From: Nucisporomicrobium flavum
GTDB taxonomy: Bacteria; Actinomycetota; Actinomycetes; Mycobacteriales; Micromonosporaceae
Assembly (NCBI RefSeq): GCF_016464385.1
Contig: NZ_JADMLH010000003.1
Coordinates: forward strand, 633,458-697,457
Direction: 5' to 3'
DNA length: 64,000 nucleotides
The notes under the pieces were generated by a model. That model was given only the letters and a program-made list of their open reading frames with translations, had not been told where the DNA came from and made no database searches. The position numbers and the translations under genes were made by a program. Below, one piece after another: positions 8,289-17,141 of the stretch (position 1 is its first letter; every line of letters begins with the position of its first letter).

Positions 8289-9302
8289 ATGCCCACGATC
8301 CGATCCGCCGAGGTGGCCGAGCCCGGCGGCCCGTTCCGCATCGTCGAGCGCGAGCTGCCCGAGCCGGGGCCCGGCCAGGTACGGATCGCCGTCGAGGCGT
8401 GCGGGGTGTGCCGTACGGACGCGGCGTTCGTCGGCGCCGCCTTCCCCGAGGTGCCGTTCCCGCTCGTCCCCGGCCACGAGATCGCCGGCCGCATCGACGC
8501 CGTCGGCGCGGGCGTGCAGCAGTGGACCGTCGGCACCCGCGTCGCGGTCGGCTGGTTCGGCGGCAACTGCGGGATCTGCCGGAGCTGCCGGGAGGGCGAC
8601 TTCATCCACTGCGAGCGCATCCAGGTGCCGGGGTGGGCGTACCCGGGTGGCTACTCGGAGGCGGTCGTCGTGCCCGCCACCGCCCCGGCCCGCATCCCCG
8701 ACGCGATCAGCGCGGTCGAGGCCGCGCCGATGGGCTGCGCCGGCGTGGCGACGTTCACCGCGCTGCGCGGCAGCCGGGCCCGCGCCGGTGACCTCGTCGC
8801 CGTGCTGGGCCTCGGCGGGCTGGGACACCTGGCCGTGCAGTTCGCCGTCAAGCTCGGCTTCGAGACGGTGGTCGTGGCCCGCGGAGCGGACCGGGCCGAG
8901 GCGGCCACCCGGCTGGGCGCCCACCACTACGTGGACAGCACCGCCGGCGACGTCGCCGCGCGGCTGCAGGAGCTGGGCGGGGCCCGGGTGGTGCTCGCCA
9001 CCGCCGGCGACTCCGCCGCGATGAGCGCCACCGTCGACGGGCTGCGTCCCGGCGGCGAGCTCGTCGTCGTGGGCGCCGACCCGGAACCGATCCGGGTGAG
9101 CCCGTTCCAGCTGATCGCGACGAGCCGGTCGGTGCACGGCCACCCGTCGGGCACCGCCCGCGAGGTCGAGGAGACGCTCGAGTTCGCCGCGCTGACCGGC
9201 ATCCGGCCGATCACGCAGACCCGGCCGCTCGCCGAGGCCGGTGCCGCGTACGACCGGATGCTCGCCGGCGAGGCGCGTTACCGGGTCGTGCTCACGCCCT
9301 GA
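8289..9302 (+). CDS. Zinc-dependent alcohol dehydrogenase (MDR family)
   Basis: A 337-residue medium-chain dehydrogenase. The catalytic zinc site shows GVCRTD and GHEIAGRIDAVG; the structural zinc site has four cysteines in CGICRSCREGDFIHC; the nucleotide-binding turn is GLGGLGHLAVQ. It resembles the AdhA/propanol-preferring group, oxidising primary alcohols or reducing aldehydes with NAD(P). The ATG follows the ~170-base divergent region shared with the frameshifted XRE regulator, its likely controller. Its 3' end overlaps the convergent oxidoreductase by 25 bases. Confidence 0.9.
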   Translation: MPTIRSAEVAEPGGPFRIVERELPEPGPGQVRIAVEACGVCRTDAAFVGAAFPEVPFPLVPGHEIAGRIDAVGAGVQQWTVGTRVAVGWFGGNCGICRSCREGDFIHCERIQVPGWAYPGGYSEAVVVPATAPARIPDAISAVEAAPMGCAGVATFTALRGSRARAGDLVAVLGLGGLGHLAVQFAVKLGFETVVVARGADRAEAATRLGAHHYVDSTAGDVAARLQELGGARVVLATAGDSAAMSATVDGLRPGGELVVVGADPEPIRVSPFQLIATSRSVHGHPSGTAREVEETLEFAALTGIRPITQTRPLAEAGAAYDRMLAGEARYRVVLTP

Positions 9303-10333
9303 GGACGCTGGCCGAGGTCCACGGTCTCGCCGGTCGTGGCGCTCATCCGGGCCGCGTCCAGCACGTCCATGGCGCGTACCGAGTCCCACGGGTCGACCGG
9401 CAGCGGGCCCTCGCCGCGGACCGCCGCCGCGAACGCCGGGTGGAAGCTGTCCCAGCGGCCGCGCTCGCTGCGGACGGGCGCGCCCGTCTTGCCGCGGTAG
9501 AGGCGGCCCCAGGCGTGCTCGGGCTCCACGCCCCAGCGCTCGCCGAGGGCGGCCGGCGAGCGTCCCGCCTTCAGCATCGCCTCCTGGCCGTCGAGGCCGT
9601 CGACGATGTACGTGCCGGTCGTGCCGCTGACCCGGAACCGCGGGCCGGGTGCCGCCTGCCGGATGCTGCCCCACAGGTGCGACTCGACGCCGCTGTCGTG
9701 GTGCAGCGCCACGAACACGTCGCTGTCCAGCTCGCCGTCGTCGGTGCGCAGCTCCGCGTAAACCCGGGAGACCGGGCCGAACAGCACGTGCGCCTGGTCG
9801 ACGAGGTGGGCGCCGAAGTCCAGCAGCGTGCCGCCGCCCGCGGCCTTGGGCCGGCGGTCCGGGTCCCAGCGCTCGAACCGGGACTCGAAGCGGCGCACCT
9901 CGCCGAGCGCCCCCTCGTCCATCAGCCGCCGCACGGTCAGGAAGTCGGAGTCGAAGCGGCGGTTCTGGTACACGGTCAGCGGCACGCCCGCCTCCTCGGC
10001 CAGCGTGACCACCTCCCGGGCGGCCTCCGCGTCGAGGGCGAACGGCTTGTCCACCACCACGGCGAGCCCCAGCCCGATCGCCTCCCGGGCGAGATCGGTG
10101 TGCGTGGCGGCCGGCGTGGAGATCACGACGGCCTCGGCGCCGGCGGCCGCCAGGTCGGCGATCGAGTCGTACGCGGGCACGTCCGGATACCCCTTCGCGA
10201 GCTCCGCCCGGCGCTCGGGGGAGCGGGTGACCACCCCCGTGAACTCGACGTCCGCGGCTGCCGCGAGCAGGGGAGCGTGGAAGATGCGCCCGCCCGAGCC
10301 GTACCCTGCCAGACCGATCCGTGTTGCCGTCAT
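9278..10333 (-). CDS. Gfo/Idh/MocA-family oxidoreductase
   Basis: A 351-residue NAD(P)-dependent sugar or polyol dehydrogenase-like protein. The N-terminal Rossmann motif is GLAGYGSGGRIFHAPLL, the family EKP motif appears as VVVDKPFAL, and the C-terminal domain has GGGTLLDFGAHLVDQAH with the conserved catalytic-region His. The ATG at 10333 begins MTATRIGLAGYG; a longer upstream frame exists but the Rossmann fold starts here. Substrate unknown. It stands alone between convergent alcohol dehydrogenase and divergent methyltransferase genes. Confidence 0.88.
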   Translation of the reverse strand: MTATRIGLAGYGSGGRIFHAPLLAAAADVEFTGVVTRSPERRAELAKGYPDVPAYDSIADLAAAGAEAVVISTPAATHTDLAREAIGLGLAVVVDKPFALDAEAAREVVTLAEEAGVPLTVYQNRRFDSDFLTVRRLMDEGALGEVRRFESRFERWDPDRRPKAAGGGTLLDFGAHLVDQAHVLFGPVSRVYAELRTDDGELDSDVFVALHHDSGVESHLWGSIRQAAPGPRFRVSGTTGTYIVDGLDGQEAMLKAGRSPAALGERWGVEPEHAWGRLYRGKTGAPVRSERGRWDSFHPAFAAAVRGEGPLPVDPWDSVRAMDVLDAARMSATTGETVDLGQRPQGVSTTR

Positions 10334-10463
10334 GTTGCGGATCTTACAAACCACGGTCCGCCACCGGCAGGGGGCGGCGGCCGCGACCACGCAAGGTGAA
10401 CGGCTCGTGTCGGAAGGTTGACGAGCGCCCGCAGTCGCGGGATCAGCGAGCCACCATTGCGCC

Positions 10464-11303
10464 ATGGAACCCGCACAGCTCGACCGCACCCCGTTCGCGG
10501 ATCTCGACCGGATACCGCCCCACATGCTCGCGCTGATCGTCGGCGCGCTCGAGGCGATGTCCCGCCACCCCGAGATCCAGCGGGTCCGCCACACCGCCTG
10601 GCAGGCACTGCGCCCCGCGCCCGGCCAGCGGTTGCTGGACGCCGGCTGCGGCGCGGGCGACGTGGCCCGCGAGCTGGCCGCCGCGGTCGCCCCCGGCGGC
10701 GAGATCGTGGCGCTCGACTACTCCACCGCGACGCTGGCCGCCGCCCGGGAACGCCACACCGGCGGCGCCATCCGGTACGTGACCGGCGACGTGGCGGCGC
10801 TCGACTTCGACGACGAGACCTTCGACGGCGTCTGGTGCGAACGCGTCCTGCAGCACGTCGACGACGCGGACGCCGCGATCGGCGAGCTCGTCCGGGTGAC
10901 CCGCACCGGCGGCCGGATCTGCCTGCTCGACACCGACTGGTCGTCGCTGGCCTTCGACGGCGTCGACGGCGCTTTGGCCGGCACGGTGGTCGGCCACATG
11001 CACGGCCGGCTCACCCCGAAACAGCTCGACATGGGCCGCACCCTGCGCCGCCGCCTGCTCGACCGCGGCCTGCACGACGTCACGGCGACCCCGGTCACCT
11101 GCTTCTTCGGCGACCCGGCCTCGGCGGCCGTGGTGCTGCCGATGGTCAACCCCGAGGTCCCGGAGGAAGCCTGGCCGACCCCGCCGGGGCTGCGCGACCA
11201 ATGGCTGGGCCAGGTCGGCACGGCAGGCGACCGCGGCGACTTCCTCGCCGTCCTCACCATCTGGGTGGCCACCGCCACCGTCCAGCGGCCTGCTATGCAT
11301 TGA
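10464..11303 (+). CDS. Class I SAM-dependent methyltransferase
   Basis: A 279-residue methyltransferase. Motif I is RLLDAGCGAGDVARELA (about residues 53-69), followed by the acidic ribose-binding residue in GEIVALDYSTATL, motif II in GDVAALDFDDETFDGVWCER and the post-motif strand GGRICLLDTDWSS. It resembles UbiE/small-molecule methyltransferases; the substrate cannot be deduced. The next gene begins 2 bases after its stop, suggesting cotranscription with the DUF2255 protein. Confidence 0.85.
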   Translation: MEPAQLDRTPFADLDRIPPHMLALIVGALEAMSRHPEIQRVRHTAWQALRPAPGQRLLDAGCGAGDVARELAAAVAPGGEIVALDYSTATLAAARERHTGGAIRYVTGDVAALDFDDETFDGVWCERVLQHVDDADAAIGELVRVTRTGGRICLLDTDWSSLAFDGVDGALAGTVVGHMHGRLTPKQLDMGRTLRRRLLDRGLHDVTATPVTCFFGDPASAAVVLPMVNPEVPEEAWPTPPGLRDQWLGQVGTAGDRGDFLAVLTIWVATATVQRPAMH

Positions 11304-11305
11304 CC

Positions 11306-11680
11306 ATGGCGAGCCGATGGACTGCTGAGGAGCTGCGGCTCGTGGATGCGGCGGGGGAGTTGGAGATCGCTGTGCGGCGGGCCGACGGGTCACTGCGGGG
11401 CTGGGTGCCGGTCTGGGTCGTGTGTGCCGGTGGTCAGGCGTACGTGCGGAGCTGGCACCGGCGGGACACCGGATGGTTCGGCGCGGCGCTGCGCTCCCGG
11501 CGGGCGCGGGTCCGGGTGCCCGGGTTCGAGGCCGACGTCACCGTCGAGGACCTCGGCGACTCGTCGGCGGACGTCACCGCCCGCGTGGACGCCGCGTACC
11601 GCACCAAGTACGGGTCCGGTGCCGGTTCCATGGTCACCGCTGAGGCCGCCGCCACCACGCTGCGGCTCGGTCCGGCGTAG
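11306..11680 (+). CDS. DUF2255 family protein
   Basis: A 124-residue protein matching the DUF2255 pattern: W-T-A-E-E-L near the start, RADGSLRGWVPVWVVCAGGQAYVRSW, then RRARVRVPGFEADVTVEDLG, a small split-barrel-like domain similar in shape to flavin-binding PPOX proteins. Function is not established. It begins 2 bases after the methyltransferase stop and faces the convergent AraC regulator 4 bases away. Confidence 0.75.
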   Translation: MASRWTAEELRLVDAAGELEIAVRRADGSLRGWVPVWVVCAGGQAYVRSWHRRDTGWFGAALRSRRARVRVPGFEADVTVEDLGDSSADVTARVDAAYRTKYGSGAGSMVTAEAAATTLRLGPA

Positions 11681-11684
11681 GAGG

Positions 11685-12575
11685 TCAGCCGGCCTGGACG
11701 CTGCGGCGGAAACGGCCCGGAGGCAGGCCGTACTCGCGGCGGAAGGCGCTCGCGAAGGTGAACTCCGTCGAGTAGCCGACCCGCTGGGCGATCGCGGCGA
11801 GCGGGTCACGGGTCTCGCGCAGGAGGCGGGCCGCCGCGGTGAGCCGCCAGCCCGTCACGTACGCCATCGGGGGCTTGCCGACCAGCGCGGTGAAGCGGCG
11901 GACGAAGCCCGTACGCGACATGCCCGCGATGTCGCACAGCCGCTGGACCGTCCACTGTGTCTCAGGCTCGTCGTGGACGGCCCGCAGCGCCGCGGCGATC
12001 CCCGCGTCGGTGACCGCCGGCCAGTCGCCGCCGCCGGACCGGTCCTGCCAGCGGCGCAGCGCGTGCACGAGGATCAGGTCGAGCAGCGCCGCCCGGGTCG
12101 CCTCCGTGCCCGGCCGGTCCTCGGCCACGTCGTCGCGGAGCAGGGCCGTCATCGCGGGCAGGTGCGGATGGCTTTCGTCGTCCGGCGGGATCGCGACGAC
12201 GTCGGGCAGGTCCCGGAGGAAGCGGTGGATCTGGCCACGGTCGAGCCGGTAGCAGCCACAGAGGAACTCGAAGTCGTACGGTGCCGGCCGCGGCGGTTCG
12301 GGACCCATGCTCGCCACCGGCAGGGAGGCGAGGGGGCGGGGCGCGTGGCTGAGACCGTGCTCGGCGCCGAACGGGGCGAGCACCACGGAGCCGGGCTCCA
12401 GCGCGACGCTGCTGCCGCCACGCGTGACTAGGAATCCGGTGCCGGCGAGGACGATGTGGAACCCGACGCCGACGAAGGGCGGGTAGCGGGCACCCCAGGC
12501 GCCGGACTCGGTGATGCGGCGCGCGGAGGCGCGGCCGGACCGGATGCTGCCGATCACCTCGCTGAGAATGTCCAC
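11685..12575 (-). CDS. AraC-family regulator with cupin-type sensor
   Basis: A 296-residue AraC/XylS regulator. The N-terminal half is a cupin_6-like sensor (FHIVLAGTGFLVTRGG, EPGSVVLAPFGAEHGL, FLCGCYRLD), a subgroup that often responds to reactive chemicals. The C-terminal two-helix-turn-helix domain is clear: WTVQRLCDIAGMSRTGFVRR, then LRETRDPLAAIAQRVGYSTE and AFRREYGLPPGRFRR. The GTG at 12575 starts VDILSEVIGS. It is divergent from the flavoenzyme at 12674, its probable target; an 18-base palindrome lies between them. Confidence 0.88.
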   Translation of the reverse strand: MDILSEVIGSIRSGRASARRITESGAWGARYPPFVGVGFHIVLAGTGFLVTRGGSSVALEPGSVVLAPFGAEHGLSHAPRPLASLPVASMGPEPPRPAPYDFEFLCGCYRLDRGQIHRFLRDLPDVVAIPPDDESHPHLPAMTALLRDDVAEDRPGTEATRAALLDLILVHALRRWQDRSGGGDWPAVTDAGIAAALRAVHDEPETQWTVQRLCDIAGMSRTGFVRRFTALVGKPPMAYVTGWRLTAAARLLRETRDPLAAIAQRVGYSTEFTFASAFRREYGLPPGRFRRSVQAG

Positions 12576-12587
12576 GGCCGCAGGGTA

Positions 12588-12605
12588 GGCCGGGCGCGCC
12601 CGGCC
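12588..12605. promoter_or_regulatory. 18-base perfect palindrome between AraC and flavoenzyme genes
   Basis: GGCCGGGCGCGCCCGGCC reads identically on both strands and lies 13 bases upstream of the AraC GTG and about 70 bases upstream of the divergent gene. It may be an operator or a cruciform/hairpin. In such GC-rich DNA a chance palindrome is possible. Confidence 0.35.
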
Positions 12606-12673
12606 CCGGAACGGCCGCGCATGAAGGTGGGCCGATGGCGCATGGTCCGCTTCCCCCGCGGCTGGTTGGGTCG

Positions 12674-13744
12674 ATGGACGTGATGAGCGAAACCATCGGG
12701 GCCGGCCAGGCCCGCATCCTCCTGGCCAACGCGGCGAAGACCGAGCAGCAGGAGCGGCCGGCGGCCGAGAGCCTCGACGTCGCCCGGCGGGCCGGGGCGT
12801 TCGCGCTGCGGGTGCCCGAGCGGTTCGGCGGGACCTGGGCGGACGCGGCCACGACCGTACGGCGCCTCGCGGAGCTGGGCCGGTACTGCCCGGCCACGGC
12901 GTGGGTCGCCGGCACCTGCGTGACCGCCAAGACCTTCGTCGGGGACGTTTTCGGCGCCGAAGCTCCGGACGAGTTCTTCGCCGATCCGGAATCGCTGGCG
13001 TGCGGCTCCGGCCATCCGACCGCGACCGGGGTACGCGGCCCTGACGGCGTCCGCGTCGACGGGCGGTGGGCGTACGTGTCCGGCTGCGAGGACGCCGCGT
13101 GGGCCGGGCTCGCGGTGATGGTCGACGGGACGTACATGTTCGCGGCGATCCCCGCGTCGGACCTGAGCGTGGAGCGGACCTGGGACGCGGCCGGGCTGCG
13201 CGGCACGGGCAGCCACACCCTCGTCGCCCGCGACGTGCTGGTGCCGGAGGCCCGGATCCGTCCGGCGCGACCCCCGGGCCCCGCCCTGCACGTCTTCTAC
13301 GGGACCACGGTCCTCGCCCCGCTGGTGGGCGCGGCGCGCGGCGCGCTCGACGTGACCGACGCGATGTTCGCCTCGGACCGCAAGCCGTCGATGACCGCGT
13401 ACGCCCGGATGGGAGAGTCGCCGGCCGCACGGCAGTGGCTGGCCGAGGCGACCCTGCTGGTGGACCGCGCCGAGCGGACCCTGCTGGCGATCGCCGACGC
13501 GGCCGACGGGGGTGACGTCTCGCCGGCCGACCATGCGCGCCTGCACCTGGACATGGTGGACGCCGCCCGGGACTGCCGGGCCGCGGTGGAGCTGATGCTG
13601 GACCTGCACGGGGCGAGCGGCTTCGCGTCGGCGAACCCGCTGCAGCGGTACTGGCGCGACATCGCGGTCGGCAGCCGGCATGCGCACCTGCGGTCGTACA
13701 TCGGGGTGGAGAGGTACGGCGAGGCCCTGGCCGGCACCGCTTAG
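12674..13744 (+). CDS. Acyl-CoA-dehydrogenase-like flavoenzyme (group D monooxygenase type)
   Basis: A 356-residue protein with the acyl-CoA dehydrogenase fold: N-terminal helices with FALRVPERFGGTWADAATTV, a middle beta domain (WDAAGLRGTGSHTLVARDVLVPE) and a C-terminal helical domain ending in LHGASGFASANPLQRYWRDI and VGSRHAHLRSYI. The C-terminal pattern matches the HpaH/DszC-like flavin monooxygenases more than true acyl-CoA dehydrogenases. ATG 12674 is preferred; ATG 12683 is an alternative. Substrate unknown. It is divergent from, and probably controlled by, the AraC regulator. Confidence 0.75.
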   Translation: MDVMSETIGAGQARILLANAAKTEQQERPAAESLDVARRAGAFALRVPERFGGTWADAATTVRRLAELGRYCPATAWVAGTCVTAKTFVGDVFGAEAPDEFFADPESLACGSGHPTATGVRGPDGVRVDGRWAYVSGCEDAAWAGLAVMVDGTYMFAAIPASDLSVERTWDAAGLRGTGSHTLVARDVLVPEARIRPARPPGPALHVFYGTTVLAPLVGAARGALDVTDAMFASDRKPSMTAYARMGESPAARQWLAEATLLVDRAERTLLAIADAADGGDVSPADHARLHLDMVDAARDCRAAVELMLDLHGASGFASANPLQRYWRDIAVGSRHAHLRSYIGVERYGEALAGTA

Positions 13745-14406
13745 GGAGCCTGGCGGAAGAACTGCCGCCGCTTCTCGTCGCGCAGGACGAAACCCAGCCG
13801 CGCCAGCTCCTGCCGGAGCTGCCGGGCGTCGTCGGTGTCGTGGTCGGCGAGGGCCTTCTGCCGGGCGGTGAGCAGCGCCTCGGCCTCGGCGGGCACGTCC
13901 GGCAGGCCGGGCACCCAGCGCCGATAGGAGGCCGCGTACGGGTCCTGAGCGGTCCAGGCCGCGCCGAACAGCTCCGCGAGCCGCTGTCCCCCGACGAGCA
14001 GCGGTTCGCGGGCCAGTTCGCGTCCGCTGCTTCCCAGCAGCACGAGCTCGTCGCGTTCGCGGTAGGCCACGGCGACCTCGGCGCGCGGCACGGTCCGGTG
14101 GACGCCGGGGTGGATCAGCACCACGTCCGTGCCGGTGATCCGTACGGTCAGCGACTCCTTGTCCACCAGCCAGGCCAGGGCCAGGCCGAGGAGCGTGCCC
14201 ACCGCGACGGTGACGACGGTCGCCGCCGGCTCGGGCAGCCCGGCGGCGAACCGGAGTGGGCCGCGCAGGGGCACGAACGGGATGCGCAGGAGCCATCCGG
14301 GCAGCTCGTGCACCACCCAGCCGAGCCCGCCGCCGATCGCCGCCAGCCCCAGCCACACCGCCACCCGCAGCCCCGCCGGGGTCGCCACCGTCCGCTCGTC
14401 GATCAC
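13741..14406 (-). CDS. YqeB-like membrane protein
   Basis: A 221-residue protein resembling the YqeB family. Two hydrophobic segments are visible (about residues 13-35, GLRVAVWLGLAAIGGGLGWV, and 55-80, TVVTVAVGTLLGLALAWLV), followed by a soluble PH-like region (VRITGTDVVLIHPGVHRTVP) and a C-terminal helical tail (ALADHDTDDARQLRQELARL). GTG 14406 is preceded by ggagg. It overlaps the convergent flavoenzyme by 4 bases. Function unknown. Confidence 0.7.
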   Translation of the reverse strand: MIDERTVATPAGLRVAVWLGLAAIGGGLGWVVHELPGWLLRIPFVPLRGPLRFAAGLPEPAATVVTVAVGTLLGLALAWLVDKESLTVRITGTDVVLIHPGVHRTVPRAEVAVAYRERDELVLLGSSGRELAREPLLVGGQRLAELFGAAWTAQDPYAASYRRWVPGLPDVPAEAEALLTARQKALADHDTDDARQLRQELARLGFVLRDEKRRQFFRQAP

Positions 14407-14486
14407 CCTCCGAGCATCGCGGGGGCGACCCCGGCGGCGATACGGCCGAGGGTCGCGGGCGGCCCGACCAAAGTCGATGCCGGGTG

Positions 14487-15596
14487 TCAGAGGAGGATCT
14501 GCGCGGCGCCCGGGACGGTGATCGAGCCGGCGACGGCGCCGGGAACGCCGCCGGAGACCGGGAGCCACGTGACGGTGCCCGAGCGCTGGTTGGCGACGTA
14601 CAGCCACCGGCCGGCGGCGTCGAGGGCCAGGTGCCGGGGCCAGACGCCGCCGCAGGACGGTGCGGCCACCCGCTTCAGCTTGGCGCCGTTGCGGCCGACC
14701 GTGAAGACCCCCACGGTGTCGGTGCCGCGGTTGCTGACGTAGACGTGGGTGCCGTCGGGGGAGACAGCGATCTCGCCCGGGTAGTTGCGCACGCCGGTGG
14801 CGGGGGCGGCCGCGACGACCTGGCCCGGGGTCAGCTTGCCGTCGGCCCACGCGCACACGGTGATCGTCGAGTCGAGCTCGCCGGCCACGTACGCGACATC
14901 GCCGCCGGGGTGGAAGGCGAGGTGCCGCGGGCCGCTGCCGGGGGCCAGCGCGGCCCGGCTCACCTCGCTCAGCACGCCCGCCTGCGCGTCCAGCGTGTAC
15001 GTGAACACCGTGTCGCGTCCCAGGTCGACCGCCAGCACGTACGTGCCGAGCGGGTCCACGACGACCTGGTGGGCGTGCGACTGCTGGTCCTGGGTGCCCT
15101 GGCGGCGGATGTCCGTGGCCGCCCCGACCGTGCCGTCCGCCCCGATCGGGTGGGTGACGACCGCGCCGCCGCCGTACAGCGACACGAACAGGAAGCTGCC
15201 GTTGGGGTGGACCGCGACGTGCGCGGGCCCGGCGCCGGTGGGCACGGTGTTGAGCACGCCCAGGTCCGGCGTGAGCGCGCTGACCGTGCCGTCGTCCCGC
15301 TCGCTGACCGCGTAGAGGATGCTGCCCGCGGGGCTCGCGGCCAGCCACGAGGGATCCGGCAGCACCGTCGTGGTGGCGTCCACGGTGGGCGCGCCGGTCG
15401 CCGGATCGAGGTGGCCGCGGGCGAGCCCGGGGCCACCCGCCGAGGTGTACGACCCGAGGTGGAAGCCGGCCGGCGGCGCCTCGTCGTCGGCGACGGCAGG
15501 CAGTGCGGTGACCGCGCCGGCCCCGGCGGCGGCGGTGACCGCGGCGACGCCGCCCAGCTTGAGCAGCCCGCGGCGAGAGGTCTTGATCCCATCCAT
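14487..15596 (-). CDS. Tat-exported lactonase-fold beta-propeller protein
   Basis: A 369-residue protein of the lactonase (6-phosphogluconolactonase, Lactonase/YkgB) seven-bladed propeller family. A twin-arginine signal (TSRRGLLKLGGVAAVTAAAG, residues about 6-25, cleavage near ALPAVADD) directs folded export. Repeated blades contain GPAHVAVHPNGSFLFV, GPRHLAFHPGGDVAYVAG and WPRHLALDAAGRWLYVANQR. Exported members have uncertain substrates. ATG 15596 is preferred over a TTG 9 bases upstream. The signature suggests a cell-envelope or extracellular role. Confidence 0.85.
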   Translation of the reverse strand: MDGIKTSRRGLLKLGGVAAVTAAAGAGAVTALPAVADDEAPPAGFHLGSYTSAGGPGLARGHLDPATGAPTVDATTTVLPDPSWLAASPAGSILYAVSERDDGTVSALTPDLGVLNTVPTGAGPAHVAVHPNGSFLFVSLYGGGAVVTHPIGADGTVGAATDIRRQGTQDQQSHAHQVVVDPLGTYVLAVDLGRDTVFTYTLDAQAGVLSEVSRAALAPGSGPRHLAFHPGGDVAYVAGELDSTITVCAWADGKLTPGQVVAAAPATGVRNYPGEIAVSPDGTHVYVSNRGTDTVGVFTVGRNGAKLKRVAAPSCGGVWPRHLALDAAGRWLYVANQRSGTVTWLPVSGGVPGAVAGSITVPGAAQILL

Positions 15597-15638
15597 GGCG
15601 CTCAATGTAGACGACCGAAATGTACGGTGCCGCGCGGG

Positions 15639-17141
15639 TCAGGGTACGACGATCATCGCGTCCAGGAGGCGGTCCATCGAGATGCTGGCGAAGCCCACAC
15701 GGACGTCGCTGGCGCCGTACGGGAGCCAGAACCGCCCGTCGTGCACGAGCCCGCCGCAGGAGTAGACGACGTTGGGGACGTACCCCTCGCGCTCCTCCTC
15801 GTCGGGGTCCAGCAGGCCGAACGGCAGGTCGGCGAGCACCCGCTCGGGGTGCTCGAGGTCGAGCAGCATCGCGCCGATGGCGTACCGGCGCATCGGGCCG
15901 ACCCCGTGGGTGAGCACCAGCCAGCCGGCCTCGGTCTCCACCGGGGACCCGCAGTTGCCCACCTGGATCAGGTCCCAGCCGCGGTGCGGCACGAGCAGCG
16001 GTACGGCCTCCTGCCACCGGTTGTTCTCGTCGCGCTCGCTGAGCCCCAGCGTCTCGCCGTCGGAGCGGCACAGCGCCAGGCACCGGCCGTTCACGGGCCG
16101 CGGGAACAGGGCCATGCCCTTGTTGCGGGCCGCCGGGCCGCGCAGCGCCGTCACCTCGAAGTGCCGCAGGTCGCGGGTGTGCAGCATGCGGCCGCCGATG
16201 TGCCGTCCGTCGTACGCGGTGTAGGTCGCCTGGTACGCGGTCCGCCCGTCCGGCTCGACGACCTGGACGAACCGGGCGTCCTCCATGCCGTTGCTCTCGG
16301 CCGGCGAGGCGGGCCACAGCACCCGCTGGTGCAGCGGCACGGCCGCGGGGAAGGTCACGGCGTAGTCCGCGGCCACGATCTCCCGCATCACCGCCAGCGT
16401 CTCGCCGGTGGTGGGCCGGGCCAGCAGCTCGCCCGGCATGTGGCCGAGGACGTCCTCGAACTCGTCGTCGGAGTAGCGCTCGGGCAGCGAGGCCAGCGTG
16501 GCGGCGGACAGCTCGTTGTCGAACTCCAGCTCCGCGAGGCCGGCGGCGAGCGCGTCGCGGTAGTGCCGGGCGCCGGTGCGTTCACCGATCATCAGCGGCC
16601 CGTCGCGGTCCTCGAGCCGGATGGTGTCGCCCGGGCCGAGCACCGCCGAGCAGAAGCCGATCGACGAGATGTGCCCCTCGCCGATCTGCCGCAGGCTGAT
16701 CGCCACCCGCAGCTCGCCGGCCTCCAGGCCGCTCTGGTCGGGGTGCGCCACCATCGACGGGTTGCACAGCGCGGCGGCCTCGACCGAGAACTCGTGGCTG
16801 AAGTACGCGCCGATCAGCGACCGCGCGTTCGCCGACAGCTCGAGGTCGGGCGGCACCCGGTGCTGCACCAGCTCGTAGTGGTGGTGGAAGACGCCGAGCA
16901 GGTCGTGGTGCCGGCCGGCGAACCGGCTCAGCACCTCGTCGAGCAGGCGGGCGATCTCGTCCTCGTCGAGCTGCAGGATGCGCTCGATGAGGCTGGACGC
17001 GCGGTTCTGCACCAGCTGCGCGTCCTCGCCCGGCACGAACAGTTTGATCACCACGCGCCGCCCGTCCGGCTGCATCGTCAGCGGGTGGCGTACGGCGAGG
17101 GAGGAGGTGGACCGGGCTTGGGGGTCGAGAGTTGCGGTCAC
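15639..17141 (-). CDS. Glycoside hydrolase family 130 enzyme (mannoside phosphorylase type)
   Basis: A 500-residue GH130 protein. The five-bladed propeller begins after an N-terminal helical region (to about residue 235); the GH130 hallmarks are SNGMEDARFVQV (with the catalytic Asp), TAYDGRHIGGRMLHTRDLRH, RNKGMALFPR and NCGSPVETEAGWLVLTHGVG. GH130 enzymes phosphorolyse or hydrolyse beta-mannosides; the long N-terminal extension places this in a subgroup of unknown specificity. Its GTG overlaps the preceding stop in a GTGA junction, making it the last gene of a three-gene operon with the six-hairpin protein and GT4. Confidence 0.88.
   Translation of the reverse strand: MTATLDPQARSTSSLAVRHPLTMQPDGRRVVIKLFVPGEDAQLVQNRASSLIERILQLDEDEIARLLDEVLSRFAGRHHDLLGVFHHHYELVQHRVPPDLELSANARSLIGAYFSHEFSVEAAALCNPSMVAHPDQSGLEAGELRVAISLRQIGEGHISSIGFCSAVLGPGDTIRLEDRDGPLMIGERTGARHYRDALAAGLAELEFDNELSAATLASLPERYSDDEFEDVLGHMPGELLARPTTGETLAVMREIVAADYAVTFPAAVPLHQRVLWPASPAESNGMEDARFVQVVEPDGRTAYQATYTAYDGRHIGGRMLHTRDLRHFEVTALRGPAARNKGMALFPRPVNGRCLALCRSDGETLGLSERDENNRWQEAVPLLVPHRGWDLIQVGNCGSPVETEAGWLVLTHGVGPMRRYAIGAMLLDLEHPERVLADLPFGLLDPDEEEREGYVPNVVYSCGGLVHDGRFWLPYGASDVRVGFASISMDRLLDAMIVVP

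Noticed and set aside
10417..10445. TTGACG followed at 17 bases by GATCAG, considered as promoter of the methyltransferase.
   Set aside because: The -10 element is too far from consensus to call.
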